Assembly: GCF_000160775.2 (NCBI RefSeq)
Contig: NZ_CM001024.1
Span: forward strand, 161,016 to 225,015
Source: Aeromicrobium marinum DSM 15272
GTDB lineage: Bacteria; Actinomycetota; Actinomycetes; Propionibacteriales; Nocardioidaceae
Direction: 5' to 3'
DNA length: 64,000 nt
Under the pieces are notes generated by a model. The model was not told the DNA's origin. It did not search any database and saw only the letters and a list, made by a program, of their open reading frames with translations. Positions within the stretch are counted from its first letter, which is position 1; each line of letters starts with the position of its first letter. Positions 1 through 8,426 of the stretch are shown piece by piece. The position numbers were made by a program, and so were the translations under genes.

Positions 1-392
1 CGCCCGCACCTGCGCCGCCGGTCGCGGCACCGGCACCGCCGAGTCAGCCCCAGCCGCCGGCTCCCGCTCCGGGAGCGCCGTGCGCCGGCTGCACCGAGTA
101 CACCGGCAGCCTGTCCGCCGGCGGGTCGGCGCTGCATCCCGGCGTGGGCGGTTTCCGCGCCGGGGGACCGGTCGCCGGTTTCCTGCGGGGCGCCGCCACG
201 GTCGACGTCGACCTGGTCCTCGAGCGTCAGTCGTGCCTGCTGATCCTCTGCAGCTGGAACTCGGTCGCCTCGTCGCGGACGGCCGGCCCGGTCGAGGACG
301 TCCGGGTCTCGGTGCCCGACGGCTTCTACCGCTGGCGGGTCGTCGCGGTGTCGGGGTCGGGGAGCTACCGCTTCTACGGTCAGCCTCGCTGA
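1..392 (+). CDS. C-terminal part of an exported protein with Pro/Ala-rich linker (5' end outside window)
   Basis: The frame is open from the window edge to TGA at 390-392, so only about 129 C-terminal residues are visible. The first 26 residues are a Pro/Ala-rich linker. Two cysteines spaced CxxC follow (CAGC), then a roughly 100-residue domain rich in Gly, Val and Ser. Its final strand-like segments (FYRWRVVAVSGSG) look like a small beta-sandwich such as those at the end of secreted proteases. The linker plus small C-terminal domain suggests an extracellular or cell-wall protein. The family cannot be named from this fragment; a subtilase tail is only one possibility. Confidence 0.6.
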   Translation, partial: PAPAPPVAAPAPPSQPQPPAPAPGAPCAGCTEYTGSLSAGGSALHPGVGGFRAGGPVAGFLRGAATVDVDLVLERQSCLLILCSWNSVASSRTAGPVEDVRVSVPDGFYRWRVVAVSGSGSYRFYGQPR

Positions 393-713
393 GGGTCGCG
401 CGGGGTCGTGGTCGCCAGGGAGCGGAGCGACCGTGAGGGCGGAGCCCGAGGCGACTCACTCGGGTGGGGTTCGCCTCGCTGCGCTCACGCCCTCGTTCCT
501 CGGGCTGGCGAACGCATGGTCGCGTGGGTTCGCCTCGCTGCGCTCACGCCCTCGTTCCTCGGGCTGGCGAACACGTGGTCGCGAGCCCGAGGGTCGCGCG
601 GGGTCGCGGTCGCCAGGGAGCGGAGCGACCGTGAGGGCGGAGCCCGAGGCGACACTCGGGTGGGGTTCGCCTCGCTGCGCTCACGCCCTCGCACGCTCGG
701 GCTGGCGAACACG
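391..713. repeat. REP-like intergenic repeat array (families A and B)
   Basis: A 65-bp block at 391-455 recurs at 589-653 with one mismatch. Unit A (411-455 and 609-653) starts GTCGCC and ends GGCGAC. Unit B (469-513, 528-572 and 665-710) starts GTTCGCC and ends GGCGAAC. Each unit is thus bounded by short inverted repeats and could fold as a hairpin in RNA. The array lies between convergent genes (ends at 392 and 787). Open frames running through it are artefacts of the repeats. A diverged A-type copy is near 22349 and B-type fragments are near 22414 and 22791. Confidence 0.85.
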
Positions 714-728
714 TGGTCGCGCGCGGTC

Positions 729-771
729 GGTGGTTGAGGTGCTGCGAGGGACGAGCAGCCTCGAAACCACC
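729..771. repeat. Inverted intergenic repeat, family C
   Basis: The unit begins GGTGGTTGAGG and ends CCTCGAAACCACC, so its ends are imperfect inverted repeats. Two further copies in opposite orientation lie at 33484-33523 and 33537-33574. This copy sits just beyond the 3' end of the AurF-like gene and may also act as a hairpin at its transcript end. Confidence 0.8.
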
Positions 772-786
772 GGGCGAACGTGAGGG

Positions 787-1812
787 TCAGGCGGCCCGCA
801 GGTGCGGCGCGGGGTGGCCGCGGAAGCGAGAGCTGCGACCGTCGATCTTGAGCAGCCGCCACACCACACGGGACACCCGGTTCATCAGCCCGGCCTCCTC
901 GGCCAGCATCCGTACGTCGGCGAACAGCTCGGCGAGACGCTCGCGGGACTCCGGGGCCTTCCAGTACAGCTCCTTGATGACCGACTTCGGGATGTCGAAC
1001 TCCTTGCGGAAGTCGGCGGGCGGAACCATGATCAGGTCGCAGCCGGCCCGCATGATGATGGGGAACGCGATCGAGGCGGCGAACCGGTTCAGCCGGCCCA
1101 TCCGCGGCGCGTGGTACTTCAGGTACTCGTGGGCGAAGGAGATGTGCCGGGCCTCCTCGGCCACGTGGATCTCCATGATGCGCTGCATGACGGGCGGCAT
1201 CTGGTGACCGTCGCGCAGGATCGCCTTCTGGGTGTGGTCGATCGGCTCCTCGCCGGACAGCACCATGATGAAGAACGCCACGGGGACGACCGAGGCCGTC
1301 ATGGGGATGACCGGCAGCAGCGTCTTGACCCAGCGCGGCATGCCCGGCACGTCGATGCCGATGCGGTTGACCGTCTCCTGGAACATCTGGGTGTGGTGGC
1401 ACTCCTCGGTGGCCTCGTGGGTGAGGTACCGGTACTCCGGGGAGCCGTTGGGCAGGGTGAAGACGTACTGCATGATGCCGCGGATCAGGACGTTCTCGAA
1501 CTGCAGGCCGACGCGCAGGATGTTCGCCTGGCGCCACATGCCGATCTCGATCTGACGCTCCTGCGGCAGCGCGAGGTACCACGGGTGGCTGCCGAGCGGG
1601 TCGGTGTTGGGGGGCAGGACCCAGCGGGGATCGTCGTGCCGGATCTGGAAGGCCTCGCTGTCCCAGTCGACGTCGAGAAAGGCGTCGAAGTGCCGCTCGA
1701 CCGACCCCTCCGACAGGGTCTTCAGCGCCGCGGCGTACTGCTCGCGGGTGAGACCGGCCGACAGGTCGGGCAGGTCGGCGGACGGTGCGGGATTCTCGAT
1801 CGTCTGGGTCAT
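787..1812 (-). CDS. AurF-like diiron oxygenase
   Basis: A 341-residue protein of the AurF (p-aminobenzoate N-oxygenase) diiron family. The iron-ligand pattern is visible: Glu106 (FENVL), Glu136 and His139 (EATEECHH), a Glu near 188-189, then His216, Glu220 and His223 in an HxxxExxH motif. These match the AurF ligand spacing. The family oxidises amines or inserts oxygen with a mu-oxo diiron centre; the substrate here is unknown. The ATG has a GGAAGG Shine-Dalgarno about 7 nt upstream. It is the last gene of a leftward operon, 65 nt after the flavin monooxygenase. The product is cytoplasmic with no signal peptide. Confidence 0.85.
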   Translation of the reverse strand: MTQTIENPAPSADLPDLSAGLTREQYAAALKTLSEGSVERHFDAFLDVDWDSEAFQIRHDDPRWVLPPNTDPLGSHPWYLALPQERQIEIGMWRQANILRVGLQFENVLIRGIMQYVFTLPNGSPEYRYLTHEATEECHHTQMFQETVNRIGIDVPGMPRWVKTLLPVIPMTASVVPVAFFIMVLSGEEPIDHTQKAILRDGHQMPPVMQRIMEIHVAEEARHISFAHEYLKYHAPRMGRLNRFAASIAFPIIMRAGCDLIMVPPADFRKEFDIPKSVIKELYWKAPESRERLAELFADVRMLAEEAGLMNRVSRVVWRLLKIDGRSSRFRGHPAPHLRAA

Positions 1813-1877
1813 GGTGAGCCTTCCGTGGTCCCGAGGGGTGTGTCCATCGTCCGCCGCCCTGCGCTACGTGTCAACAC

Positions 1878-3377
1878 CTATGTGACATTGACGGGTGATG
1901 TAATCGGTCGGCGCTCGTAGTCGGTCAGCCGGAACGAGCGCATCTGCCGGGCGAACTGGGTCGCGAAGCCGGGGTACATGGTGCCGTTGAAGCCGTCGGG
2001 CGTGAGGTACCAGCTGCGGCAGCCGGAGTTCCACGTGGTGCGCGAGAGGCGCTCCTGCATCCGGGCGTTGTAGGCGTCCTGCACCTCCGGGCGCACGTCG
2101 AGCACCGCGAGGTCGTCCTCGACGATCGCGCGCACCCCGTGCACGGCGTACTCGATCTGCTCCTCCATGTAGACCAGTGCCGAGTTGTGGCCGGGGCCGG
2201 AGTTGGGGCCGAAGGTGAGGAACAGGTTGGGGTAGCCGGACACGCTGGCGCTCTTGTAGGCGTACACGCCGCCGGACCACTCGTCGTCGAGCGACCGGCC
2301 GTCGCGACCGTGGACCGGGATCGGCGAGCCCTGCTTGCTGATGTCGTAGCCGGTCGCGAACACGACGGCGTCGAGCACGTGCTCGACCCCGTCCGAGGTG
2401 CGGATGCCGGCGGGCGACATCGTCGCGATCGGCCAGGTGAACAGCTTGCAGTTGTCGGCCTGCAGGGCCGGGTAGTAGTCGCTGGACATGAGCATCCGCT
2501 TGCAGCCGGCGCGGAAGTCCGGGGTCAGCTGGCGGCGCATCCACGGGTCCTTGACCTGACGGCGCAGGTGGGCACGGGACACCTGCTGCACGAGCGAGGT
2601 GACGGGGGAGTTCCAGACCAGCCCGAGCGCCATCGCCTCGTGGCCCCAGAACCACGCCTGCCGGGCCGCGGTCTGCACCGGCGGCGCCTTGGCGAACAGT
2701 GCCTTGGTCCAGTCGGGACGCCGGGTGTCCATGCGCGGCATCACCCAGCCGGGGGTCCGCTGGAAGACCTTGACGAACTCGGCCTCCTTGACCAGCTCGG
2801 GGATGATCTGCACCGCGCTCGCACCGGTGCCGACCACGCCGATGCGCTTGCCGCGGGGGTCGAAGTCGTGGTCCCAGCGTGCGCTGTGGATCTTGTGGCC
2901 CTCGTAGGTGTCGAGCCCCGGGATCGAGGGCCACGAGGAGTTCGACAGCGGGCCGGACGCCACGATGACGCTGCGGGCACGCAGGCTCTTGCCCTTCGCA
3001 ACCTCGACGGTCCACTCGCCGGACGGCTCGTCGAAGGTCAGCGAGGTGACCTCGGTGTCGAACCGGATCAGGTCGCGGACCCCGAAGTCGTCGGCGATCG
3101 ACTCCACGTAGGCGAGGATCTCGTCGCTGCCGGCGTAGGTGCGCGACCACTGCGGGTTCTGGGCGAACGAGTAGGAGTACAGCAGCGACGGGATGTCGCA
3201 GGCCGCGCCCGGGTAGGTGTTGTCGCGCCAGGTGCCGCCGACGCGGTCCGAGCGTTCGAGGACGACGACGTCCTCGATGCCGGCGGCGCGCAGCCGGGCC
3301 GCGGCGCCGAGTCCGGCGAAGCCCGCACCGATCACGACGGTCGTGTGCGCCATGGGGGTGCGCTGACGCTCGCTCAT
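1878..3377 (-). CDS. Flavin-containing Baeyer-Villiger-type monooxygenase
   Basis: A 499-residue class B flavoprotein. The FAD-binding GxGxxG is near residues 17-22 and the GGTW motif near 47-50. The Baeyer-Villiger fingerprint is at 158-169 (YEGxxxHxxxWD), followed by the NADPH-binding GxGxxA at 183-188. Such enzymes convert ketones to esters or lactones with NADPH and O2. The start is placed at ATG 3377, which overlaps the TGA of the upstream ferritin-like gene (ATGA); Met9 is an alternative. The co-transcribed HSL-type esterase could hydrolyse the ester product, which is inference. Confidence 0.88.
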   Translation of the reverse strand: MSERQRTPMAHTTVVIGAGFAGLGAAARLRAAGIEDVVVLERSDRVGGTWRDNTYPGAACDIPSLLYSYSFAQNPQWSRTYAGSDEILAYVESIADDFGVRDLIRFDTEVTSLTFDEPSGEWTVEVAKGKSLRARSVIVASGPLSNSSWPSIPGLDTYEGHKIHSARWDHDFDPRGKRIGVVGTGASAVQIIPELVKEAEFVKVFQRTPGWVMPRMDTRRPDWTKALFAKAPPVQTAARQAWFWGHEAMALGLVWNSPVTSLVQQVSRAHLRRQVKDPWMRRQLTPDFRAGCKRMLMSSDYYPALQADNCKLFTWPIATMSPAGIRTSDGVEHVLDAVVFATGYDISKQGSPIPVHGRDGRSLDDEWSGGVYAYKSASVSGYPNLFLTFGPNSGPGHNSALVYMEEQIEYAVHGVRAIVEDDLAVLDVRPEVQDAYNARMQERLSRTTWNSGCRSWYLTPDGFNGTMYPGFATQFARQMRSFRLTDYERRPITSPVNVT

Positions 3378-4294
3378 GCCTGCGGCTCGTAGGTGAGTTC
3401 CTTGGACCACGACGGCAGCGACCGCAGCAGGCGGCGCGGGTAGTGCGTCGACGCCATGACCATCTTGTCGGCCAGCAGGTGGTACGGGTGGCTGCGGTCG
3501 ATCACCATGGCGCCCTGCCACTTGATCACCTGGTAGAGCGGCAGCCGACGGGTGAACTCGCTGCGGTCTCCGACGTTCGAGAACCGCTTGAGCGCGACGT
3601 AGAGGCGGTCCTCGTCGATGCCCATGTGGGCGATGTTGTCGCGCATGCGGTTGAGCAGGGGGATGTACATGAGCGCGCCGATGAGCAGCGAGGGGCTGAG
3701 GGCGTTGCCGGCGAACTCGATCAGGATCTTGCGCATCTTGGCGTGACCGAGCATGTCGAGCACCTCGAAGTCGACGGCCAGGTGGCGCGACTCGTCGGCG
3801 TTGATGAGCTGGAAGACCTCGTGGCAGATCGGGTCCTCGACCTCGTCCATGAGGAACTTGACGAGGGCGCCGTCGAGCGCGACCTCGAGCATCGGGATGA
3901 CGGTGCCCAGCACCGACAGCGACATGCTGTCGGCGTACTTGTCGAGCCACTCGATCGCGAGGCGGACGTTGATGTTGGGCTCGGGGACCTCGTCGGCCTC
4001 GAGCATGCCCCACCGACGCATCAGGGCGAGCTCGGCGTTGGCGTGCCGCTGCTCCTCGGCGTGGAAGTAGGTGTAGATGTCGCGCAGGGTGTCGGTGGGG
4101 GCCTTCTTGGCCATCGCGGAGAAGCCGCGGGCGCCGATGTTCTCGATCCACACCAGGTCGGCCATGAAGTCCTTCAGCTTGGCCTTCTGCTCGGTGCTCA
4201 GGTTGTCGGCGCCGGGGGCGTCCCAGTCGATGTCGGCCAGCGCCCACTGGCGCTCCTTGATCGTGGCCAGGGTCTTGTCGAGGTCGAGTGCCAT
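3374..4294 (-). CDS. Ferritin-like diiron-domain protein
   Basis: A 306-residue helical protein with two ExxH pairs typical of ferritin-like diiron carboxylate proteins: Glu81/His84 (AEEQRH) and Glu168/His171 (ADESRH), with Glu51 and Glu137 as likely additional ligands. The function is not assigned; it may be an oxygenase or an iron or redox partner. The ATG is preceded by CAGGAG. Its TGA overlaps the monooxygenase start, giving translational coupling. It is the second gene of the esterase/ferritin-like/BVMO/AurF operon, so the operon carries two different diiron folds. Confidence 0.8.
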   Translation of the reverse strand: MALDLDKTLATIKERQWALADIDWDAPGADNLSTEQKAKLKDFMADLVWIENIGARGFSAMAKKAPTDTLRDIYTYFHAEEQRHANAELALMRRWGMLEADEVPEPNINVRLAIEWLDKYADSMSLSVLGTVIPMLEVALDGALVKFLMDEVEDPICHEVFQLINADESRHLAVDFEVLDMLGHAKMRKILIEFAGNALSPSLLIGALMYIPLLNRMRDNIAHMGIDEDRLYVALKRFSNVGDRSEFTRRLPLYQVIKWQGAMVIDRSHPYHLLADKMVMASTHYPRRLLRSLPSWSKELTYEPQA

Positions 4295-4339
4295 GGTCGT
4301 GCTCCTGTCGTGGGTGGTGCAGGGACGGTCGTGGTGAGG

Positions 4340-5383
4340 TCAGGAGGCGCGTCGGCGCGCGGCCGCGGCGCGGGTGACCCGAGGCGGCTTGGGCTTGCGC
4401 GTGGCGGCCGCCGGCGTGGCCAGTTGCCGGCGGACGAAACGTCCGACGACGCCGACGGCGCGTCCCGCCTCGGGGGCCATGCGCGGCATGGCCTGGAACA
4501 CGTGCATCTGGCCCGGCCACACCTGCAGCTCGCAGGTGCCGCCCGCGGCGGTGATGTCGGCCGCGAGCTGCTCGGCGTCGGCGGCGAGCATCTCGGCGCC
4601 GCCGGCCTGGATGAGGGTCGGGGGCAGGGCGGGCGCCTCGCGCACGGCCAGCCGGAGCCGGTGGTGGTCGGGGTCGACCCCGACCGTGTAGTGGTCGACG
4701 AGCGTGCGGGCGCGGGCGGCGGAGATCATCGGGTCGCGCTGCACCAGCTCGCGGGCCGCGGCGAGGGAGAACGAGGTGTCGTAGAGGGGGGACAGCAGCA
4801 CCAGGGCCTCGGGCTGCTGCTCGCCGGTGCGGGCGAGCTCGAGGGCCAGGTCGACGGCGAGGTGTCCGCCCGCGGAGTCCCCGGCCACCACGATGCGCTG
4901 GTGGCCCTGGTGGACCAACCACCGGTAGGCGCGCAGGGCGTCGTCGGACGCCGCGGGGAAGCGGTGCCGGGGGGCGCGGCGGTACTGCACCGTGAACGCC
5001 GGGGTGCCGCTGGCGGCGGCGATGCGCGACACCAGCTTGCGGTGGGTGCGCGGGGAACAGGCGACGAACGCGCTGCCGTGCAGGTACAGGATCACCGCGT
5101 CGGTGCGGCGGGCCGCCGCGGGCCGGACCCACTCGCCGATGACCTGTCCGTCGGGCGAGCGGTGACGGATCCGGGTGATGTCGGTGTCGGGTGCCCCCTG
5201 CCCGAGCGAGTGCATCGAGGAGGCGATGATGGCCCGGGTGATCGCGACACCCAGCCGGCCCTGCGGGGCCACCTGGCTGAACGGGCGGAGCGTGCGAGCC
5301 GTGACGGCCGACCCGAGTCGTGCCCGTGAGGACACCCGCAAGTTCTCATCGATGTATGAACCATTGGTCGATGTCACAGTCAT
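4340..5383 (-). CDS. Alpha/beta hydrolase, hormone-sensitive-lipase type
   Basis: A 347-residue esterase. It has an oxyanion motif HGSAF at 102-106 (a variant of HGGG), the nucleophile elbow GDSAGG with Ser170, and a late Gln-Met-His motif supplying the catalytic His. The C-terminal 35 residues are basic and Ala-rich. It is the first gene of the leftward oxygenase operon. No Shine-Dalgarno precedes ATG 5383; instead a TTGACA/CATGCT promoter places the transcription start at the ATG, so the message is probably leaderless. The likely role is cleavage of an ester made by the neighbouring monooxygenase, which is inferred. Confidence 0.85.
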   Translation of the reverse strand: MTVTSTNGSYIDENLRVSSRARLGSAVTARTLRPFSQVAPQGRLGVAITRAIIASSMHSLGQGAPDTDITRIRHRSPDGQVIGEWVRPAAARRTDAVILYLHGSAFVACSPRTHRKLVSRIAAASGTPAFTVQYRRAPRHRFPAASDDALRAYRWLVHQGHQRIVVAGDSAGGHLAVDLALELARTGEQQPEALVLLSPLYDTSFSLAAARELVQRDPMISAARARTLVDHYTVGVDPDHHRLRLAVREAPALPPTLIQAGGAEMLAADAEQLAADITAAGGTCELQVWPGQMHVFQAMPRMAPEAGRAVGVVGRFVRRQLATPAAATRKPKPPRVTRAAAARRRAS

Positions 5384-5389
5384 ACGGCT

Positions 5390-5418
5390 AGCATGGGGTC
5401 ACTGATCGGGGATGTCAA
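5390..5418 (-). promoter_or_regulatory. Promoter of the esterase-AurF operon, leaderless
   Basis: On the minus strand a perfect TTGACA (5418-5413) is followed by 17 bp and CATGCT (5395-5390), then 6 nt and ATG 5383. On the plus strand TTGGTC (5364-5369), 19 bp and TAGCAT (5389-5394) could serve the MerR gene, so the two -10 elements overlap on opposite strands. GATGTCA occurs as a direct repeat at 5370-5376 and 5411-5417. Confidence 0.65.
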
Positions 5419-5455
5419 CCACTCCGAGCAGATCATCCGCACCGGAGGAGGAGCA

Positions 5456-6187
5456 GTGGCCGACTACCGCATCGACGACCTGGCACGCACCGTCGGCACC
5501 ACCGTCCGCAACATCCGGGCGTACCAGGACCGCGGACTCCTGCACCCGCCGAAGCTCCTCGGGCGGGCCGGCATCTACTCCGACTCGCACGTTCGCCGGC
5601 TGCGTCGCATCCTGTCGCTGCTGCAGCGGGGGTACGCCTCGGCGCAGATCCACGAGCTGCTCGACGCCTGGGACAACGGCCGCGACCTCGGCCAGGTCAT
5701 CGACCTCGAGGGCGCCGTGACCGACCCGTGGTCCGACGAGGTGCCGGTCGAGATGCTGCGGACCGAGCTGGCGCGCCGGGTCGGCGGGGACGAGCACGTC
5801 GACCGCCTCGCCGCGATCGGGTGGGTCGAGCACGAGGGCGACGTGTCGACGTTCCGCAGCGCACGACTGCTCTCGGTGTTCGAGCGGGTCGTGGCGCTGG
5901 GGTGGCCCCAGGCCGACCTGATCGACCTCTACGAGTCGATGGACGCGTCGCTGTCGGGGGTCGCCGACCGGCTGGTCGAGACCGCTTCCCGTCACCTCAT
6001 CTCCGAGCACGGCGACACCTGGGTGCCGTCGGGCAGTGAGGCCCCGGAGGCCGCGTCGATGTTCGGCGAGCTGCGACACTCCACCCTGGTCACCGTGCGG
6101 GAGATGCTGGCCAAGTCGATGGAGGAGAGCATGAAGCGCGCCCTCGACGAGCACCTGGCCCGCGTCGCCGCCGCCGGGCGCACCTGA
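5456..6187 (+). CDS. MerR-family transcriptional regulator
   Basis: A 243-residue regulator whose N-terminus is a MerR winged helix (YRIDDLARTVGTTVRNIRAYQDRGLL, broken here only by its length, roughly residues 3-27; the diagnostic part is VRNIRAYQDRGLL). A long effector or dimerisation region follows without the metal-binding cysteines of metal sensors. The GTG at 5456 is chosen because GGAGGAG lies 6-12 nt upstream; an upstream ATG at 5393 lacks such a site. It is divergent from the oxygenase operon, so it probably controls that operon and itself, perhaps in response to a hydrophobic substrate. Confidence 0.85.
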   Translation: MADYRIDDLARTVGTTVRNIRAYQDRGLLHPPKLLGRAGIYSDSHVRRLRRILSLLQRGYASAQIHELLDAWDNGRDLGQVIDLEGAVTDPWSDEVPVEMLRTELARRVGGDEHVDRLAAIGWVEHEGDVSTFRSARLLSVFERVVALGWPQADLIDLYESMDASLSGVADRLVETASRHLISEHGDTWVPSGSEAPEAASMFGELRHSTLVTVREMLAKSMEESMKRALDEHLARVAAAGRT

Positions 6188-6280
6188 GGCCGCCGCACCT
6201 GAGGCGACCACGACGTGTGGTGCGCCATGACTCGGGTACGTCACGTGCGTGTGATGTCCCCGAGCCACGGAGGTACGACG

Positions 6281-6775
6281 ATGACATGGCGCCGTGCGGC
6301 CCGACGGGCCGTCCCCGCACTGATGGCCGGGCTGGTCCTGGCGACGGCCGGCTGTGACGCGGACCCGCCGCAGCACGAGCGGTCGTCCGGGCAGGTCGAG
6401 CGCACGGAGAGCGTCACCGCGGCGAACCTGGTGATCGTGGTCGACGGCGACGGGCGAGGGGTGCTGATCGGCACCCTGCTCAACCGCGGACCCGGGGCCG
6501 ACCGGCTGGTCGACGTGGATGCCGAGGGCGAGAGCCTGCTCGAGCTGCCGATCGCGGTGGACCTGGTCGGGGGACCCGTGACCCTGCCGTCCGACGAGCC
6601 GGTCCGTCTGGCCGAGCAGCCCGAGGTCGTCCTGTCGTCGGTGCGACTCGTGCCGGGATTCCGTGCGCCGCTCGAGCTGACCTTCGCGGAGAGCGACCCG
6701 ATCGTCACGACGGTGCGGGTCGAGGCGCGCACCGGTCCCTACGCCGACGTGTCGATCCCGCCGGCCGGCGAGTGA
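6281..6775 (+). CDS. Lipoprotein, LpqE/PCu(A)C-like
   Basis: A 164-residue protein with a basic N-terminus, a hydrophobic stretch and a lipobox-like LATAGC, giving a lipid-anchored exported product with the Cys near residue 24. The remaining ~140 residues are beta-rich (VTAANLVIVVDGDGRG...) and resemble the mycobacterial LpqE group, itself related to PCu(A)C copper chaperones. The Met/His copper ligands of PCu(A)C are not evident. The ATG is preceded by GGAGG. It follows the MerR gene by 93 nt. Membership is suggested from pattern only. Confidence 0.65.
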   Translation: MTWRRAARRAVPALMAGLVLATAGCDADPPQHERSSGQVERTESVTAANLVIVVDGDGRGVLIGTLLNRGPGADRLVDVDAEGESLLELPIAVDLVGGPVTLPSDEPVRLAEQPEVVLSSVRLVPGFRAPLELTFAESDPIVTTVRVEARTGPYADVSIPPAGE

Positions 6776-6787
6776 GCCGGGCAGGGG

Positions 6788-8407
6788 CTACAGCGTCGCC
6801 AGGACGCGGCGATCGACCTTGCCGGTGGGCGTGTAGGGGATGGCCTCGACGACCACGACCTCCCGCGGCACCTTGAACCGGGCCAGGTGCGACCGGACGT
6901 GCGCCTTCACCAGGTCGGCGTCGACCGGTGCCGAGCCGTCGGTCACCACGAACAGACGCAGGCGCGTCCCGAACTCGACGTCGTCGACGGGCAGCGACGC
7001 GACGTCGACCACGCCGTCGAGGGTGCCGACGACCTGCTCGATCTCGCCGGGGAACACGTTCTCGCCGCCGGACACGATCATGTCGTCGTCACGGCCGTCG
7101 ACGAACAGCCGGCCGTCGTCGTCCCAGTGGCCGGTGTCGCCGGTGCCCATGAACGCACCGATGGTGGGCTTGGTGCCTCCCCCGGAGTAACCCTCGAAGC
7201 GCAGGCCGTTGCTGACGAAGATCCGGGCCGACACGCCCGACGCGGTCACCGGCTGGTCGTCGGCGTCGAACAGGGCCACCTGGACGCCGCGGGGCGGGCG
7301 CCCGGCCGTGCCGGGGGCCGCCGCCCAGTCCTCGGGCGTCGCGACGGTCGCGAGGGCGACCTCGGTGCAGCCGTAGAGGTTGTGCACCACGGGCCCGAAC
7401 GCAGCCGTGGCGCGGTCGCCCAGCTCGGCGGGCAGGGCGGCGCCCGCGCAGAGGATGATGCGCAAGGACGAGGTGTCGTGCGCGGCGAGGTCCTCCAGCG
7501 CGAGGATCCGCTGCAGCATCGTCGGCACGAGCACCAACATCGTCACGCGGTGCTGCTCCACGGCGCGGACGGTGGCCTCGGCGTCGAAGCGCCGGCGCAG
7601 CACGACGGTGGACCCCAGCGCCATCGCGAGGATCAGCTGGGACAGGCCGGTGCCATGGAACGTGGGGGCGGCGATCAGCAGGACGTCGCCGCGGCGCTGG
7701 GGGATGCGCTCGAGGAACTGGGCGGCCGCCAGTGGTGAACCGACCTGGCGGGGTGCGCCCTTCGGCGTGCCGGTCGTGCCGCCCGTGAGCAGCACCAGCC
7801 CTCCCTGACGGGACGGGGCGGGGAGCCGGTCGGTGGAGTGCGCGGCCACCAGGTCGTCGACGACGAGGTGCGGGCCGGCTGCGGGGCCGCCGACCACGGC
7901 GGTGGTGACGTGGTCGGGCGCCGCGGCCAGCAGGGCGTCGAACTCGGCGTCGGCGATCAGCAGCTTCACCCCCTCGCGCACCAGCACGTCGGCCAGCTGG
8001 GGTGGGGCGAACCCGGTGTTGAGCAGCACCAGCCGGGCGCCGCTCTTGCCGGCCGCGACCATGACCTCGATGACGCCGCGGTGGTCGCGGCACAGCACGC
8101 CGACGGCGTCACCCTCGGCCACGCCGGCCGCGGTGATGGCCCGGGCCAGGGCGTTGGTCCGCAGGTCGAGCTCGCCGTAGGTGAGCGGGCCGTCGTCGTC
8201 GATCACCGCGACGTCGTCGGGCCGGCGGCGGGCGGCGATGAACGCGGCACCGGCGATCGGCCCGCGGGTGCGGACGGCCAGACTGGACTGCAGGGTCAGC
8301 ACGGGCCGGCGCAGGTCGACGACACCGGACCCGAGGAGCACCCGCACGCTGTGCACGACCGACGGCGAGGTGCGACCATGAACGGAAATGTCGCCTTTTC
8401 GTTTCAC
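6788..8407 (-). CDS. Acyl-CoA synthetase (AMP-binding, FadD type)
   Basis: A 539-residue ANL-superfamily ligase. It shows the P-loop TGGTTGTPKG, the YGCTE adenine-binding motif, the TGD of the hinge region, GGENVFPGEIE of the mobile C-terminal domain, and the catalytic Lys in PTGKVDRR near the C-terminus. It activates a carboxylic acid to acyl-AMP and then acyl-CoA; the chain is unknown. The GTG 8407 start has no Shine-Dalgarno, but TACTGT 7 nt upstream fits a leaderless start. A palindrome covers that hexamer. It is divergent from a TetR gene that probably represses it. Confidence 0.87.
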   Translation of the reverse strand: MKRKGDISVHGRTSPSVVHSVRVLLGSGVVDLRRPVLTLQSSLAVRTRGPIAGAAFIAARRRPDDVAVIDDDGPLTYGELDLRTNALARAITAAGVAEGDAVGVLCRDHRGVIEVMVAAGKSGARLVLLNTGFAPPQLADVLVREGVKLLIADAEFDALLAAAPDHVTTAVVGGPAAGPHLVVDDLVAAHSTDRLPAPSRQGGLVLLTGGTTGTPKGAPRQVGSPLAAAQFLERIPQRRGDVLLIAAPTFHGTGLSQLILAMALGSTVVLRRRFDAEATVRAVEQHRVTMLVLVPTMLQRILALEDLAAHDTSSLRIILCAGAALPAELGDRATAAFGPVVHNLYGCTEVALATVATPEDWAAAPGTAGRPPRGVQVALFDADDQPVTASGVSARIFVSNGLRFEGYSGGGTKPTIGAFMGTGDTGHWDDDGRLFVDGRDDDMIVSGGENVFPGEIEQVVGTLDGVVDVASLPVDDVEFGTRLRLFVVTDGSAPVDADLVKAHVRSHLARFKVPREVVVVEAIPYTPTGKVDRRVLATL

Positions 8408-8410
8408 CTC

Positions 8411-8426
8411 GCCGACAGTAGTCGGC
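8411..8426. promoter_or_regulatory. Palindromic operator overlapping the fadD -10 element
   Basis: GCCGAC and GTCGGC form a perfect 6-bp inverted repeat separated by AGTA. The minus-strand -10 hexamer TACTGT (8420-8415) lies inside it, 7 nt before the GTG of the acyl-CoA synthetase. The adjacent divergent gene is a TetR regulator, so this is the best candidate for its operator. A plus-strand TACGAT at 8434-8439 could be the -10 of the regulator. Confidence 0.65.

Noticed and set aside
391-785. Several short genes in the first intergenic region
   Set aside because: All consist of translated REP-like repeats.
1878-5132. A single minus-strand open frame of more than 1000 codons
   Set aside because: Only the last 499 codons encode the monooxygenase; the rest is the out-of-frame complement of the ferritin-like and esterase genes, whose own frames have motifs and ribosome-binding sites.
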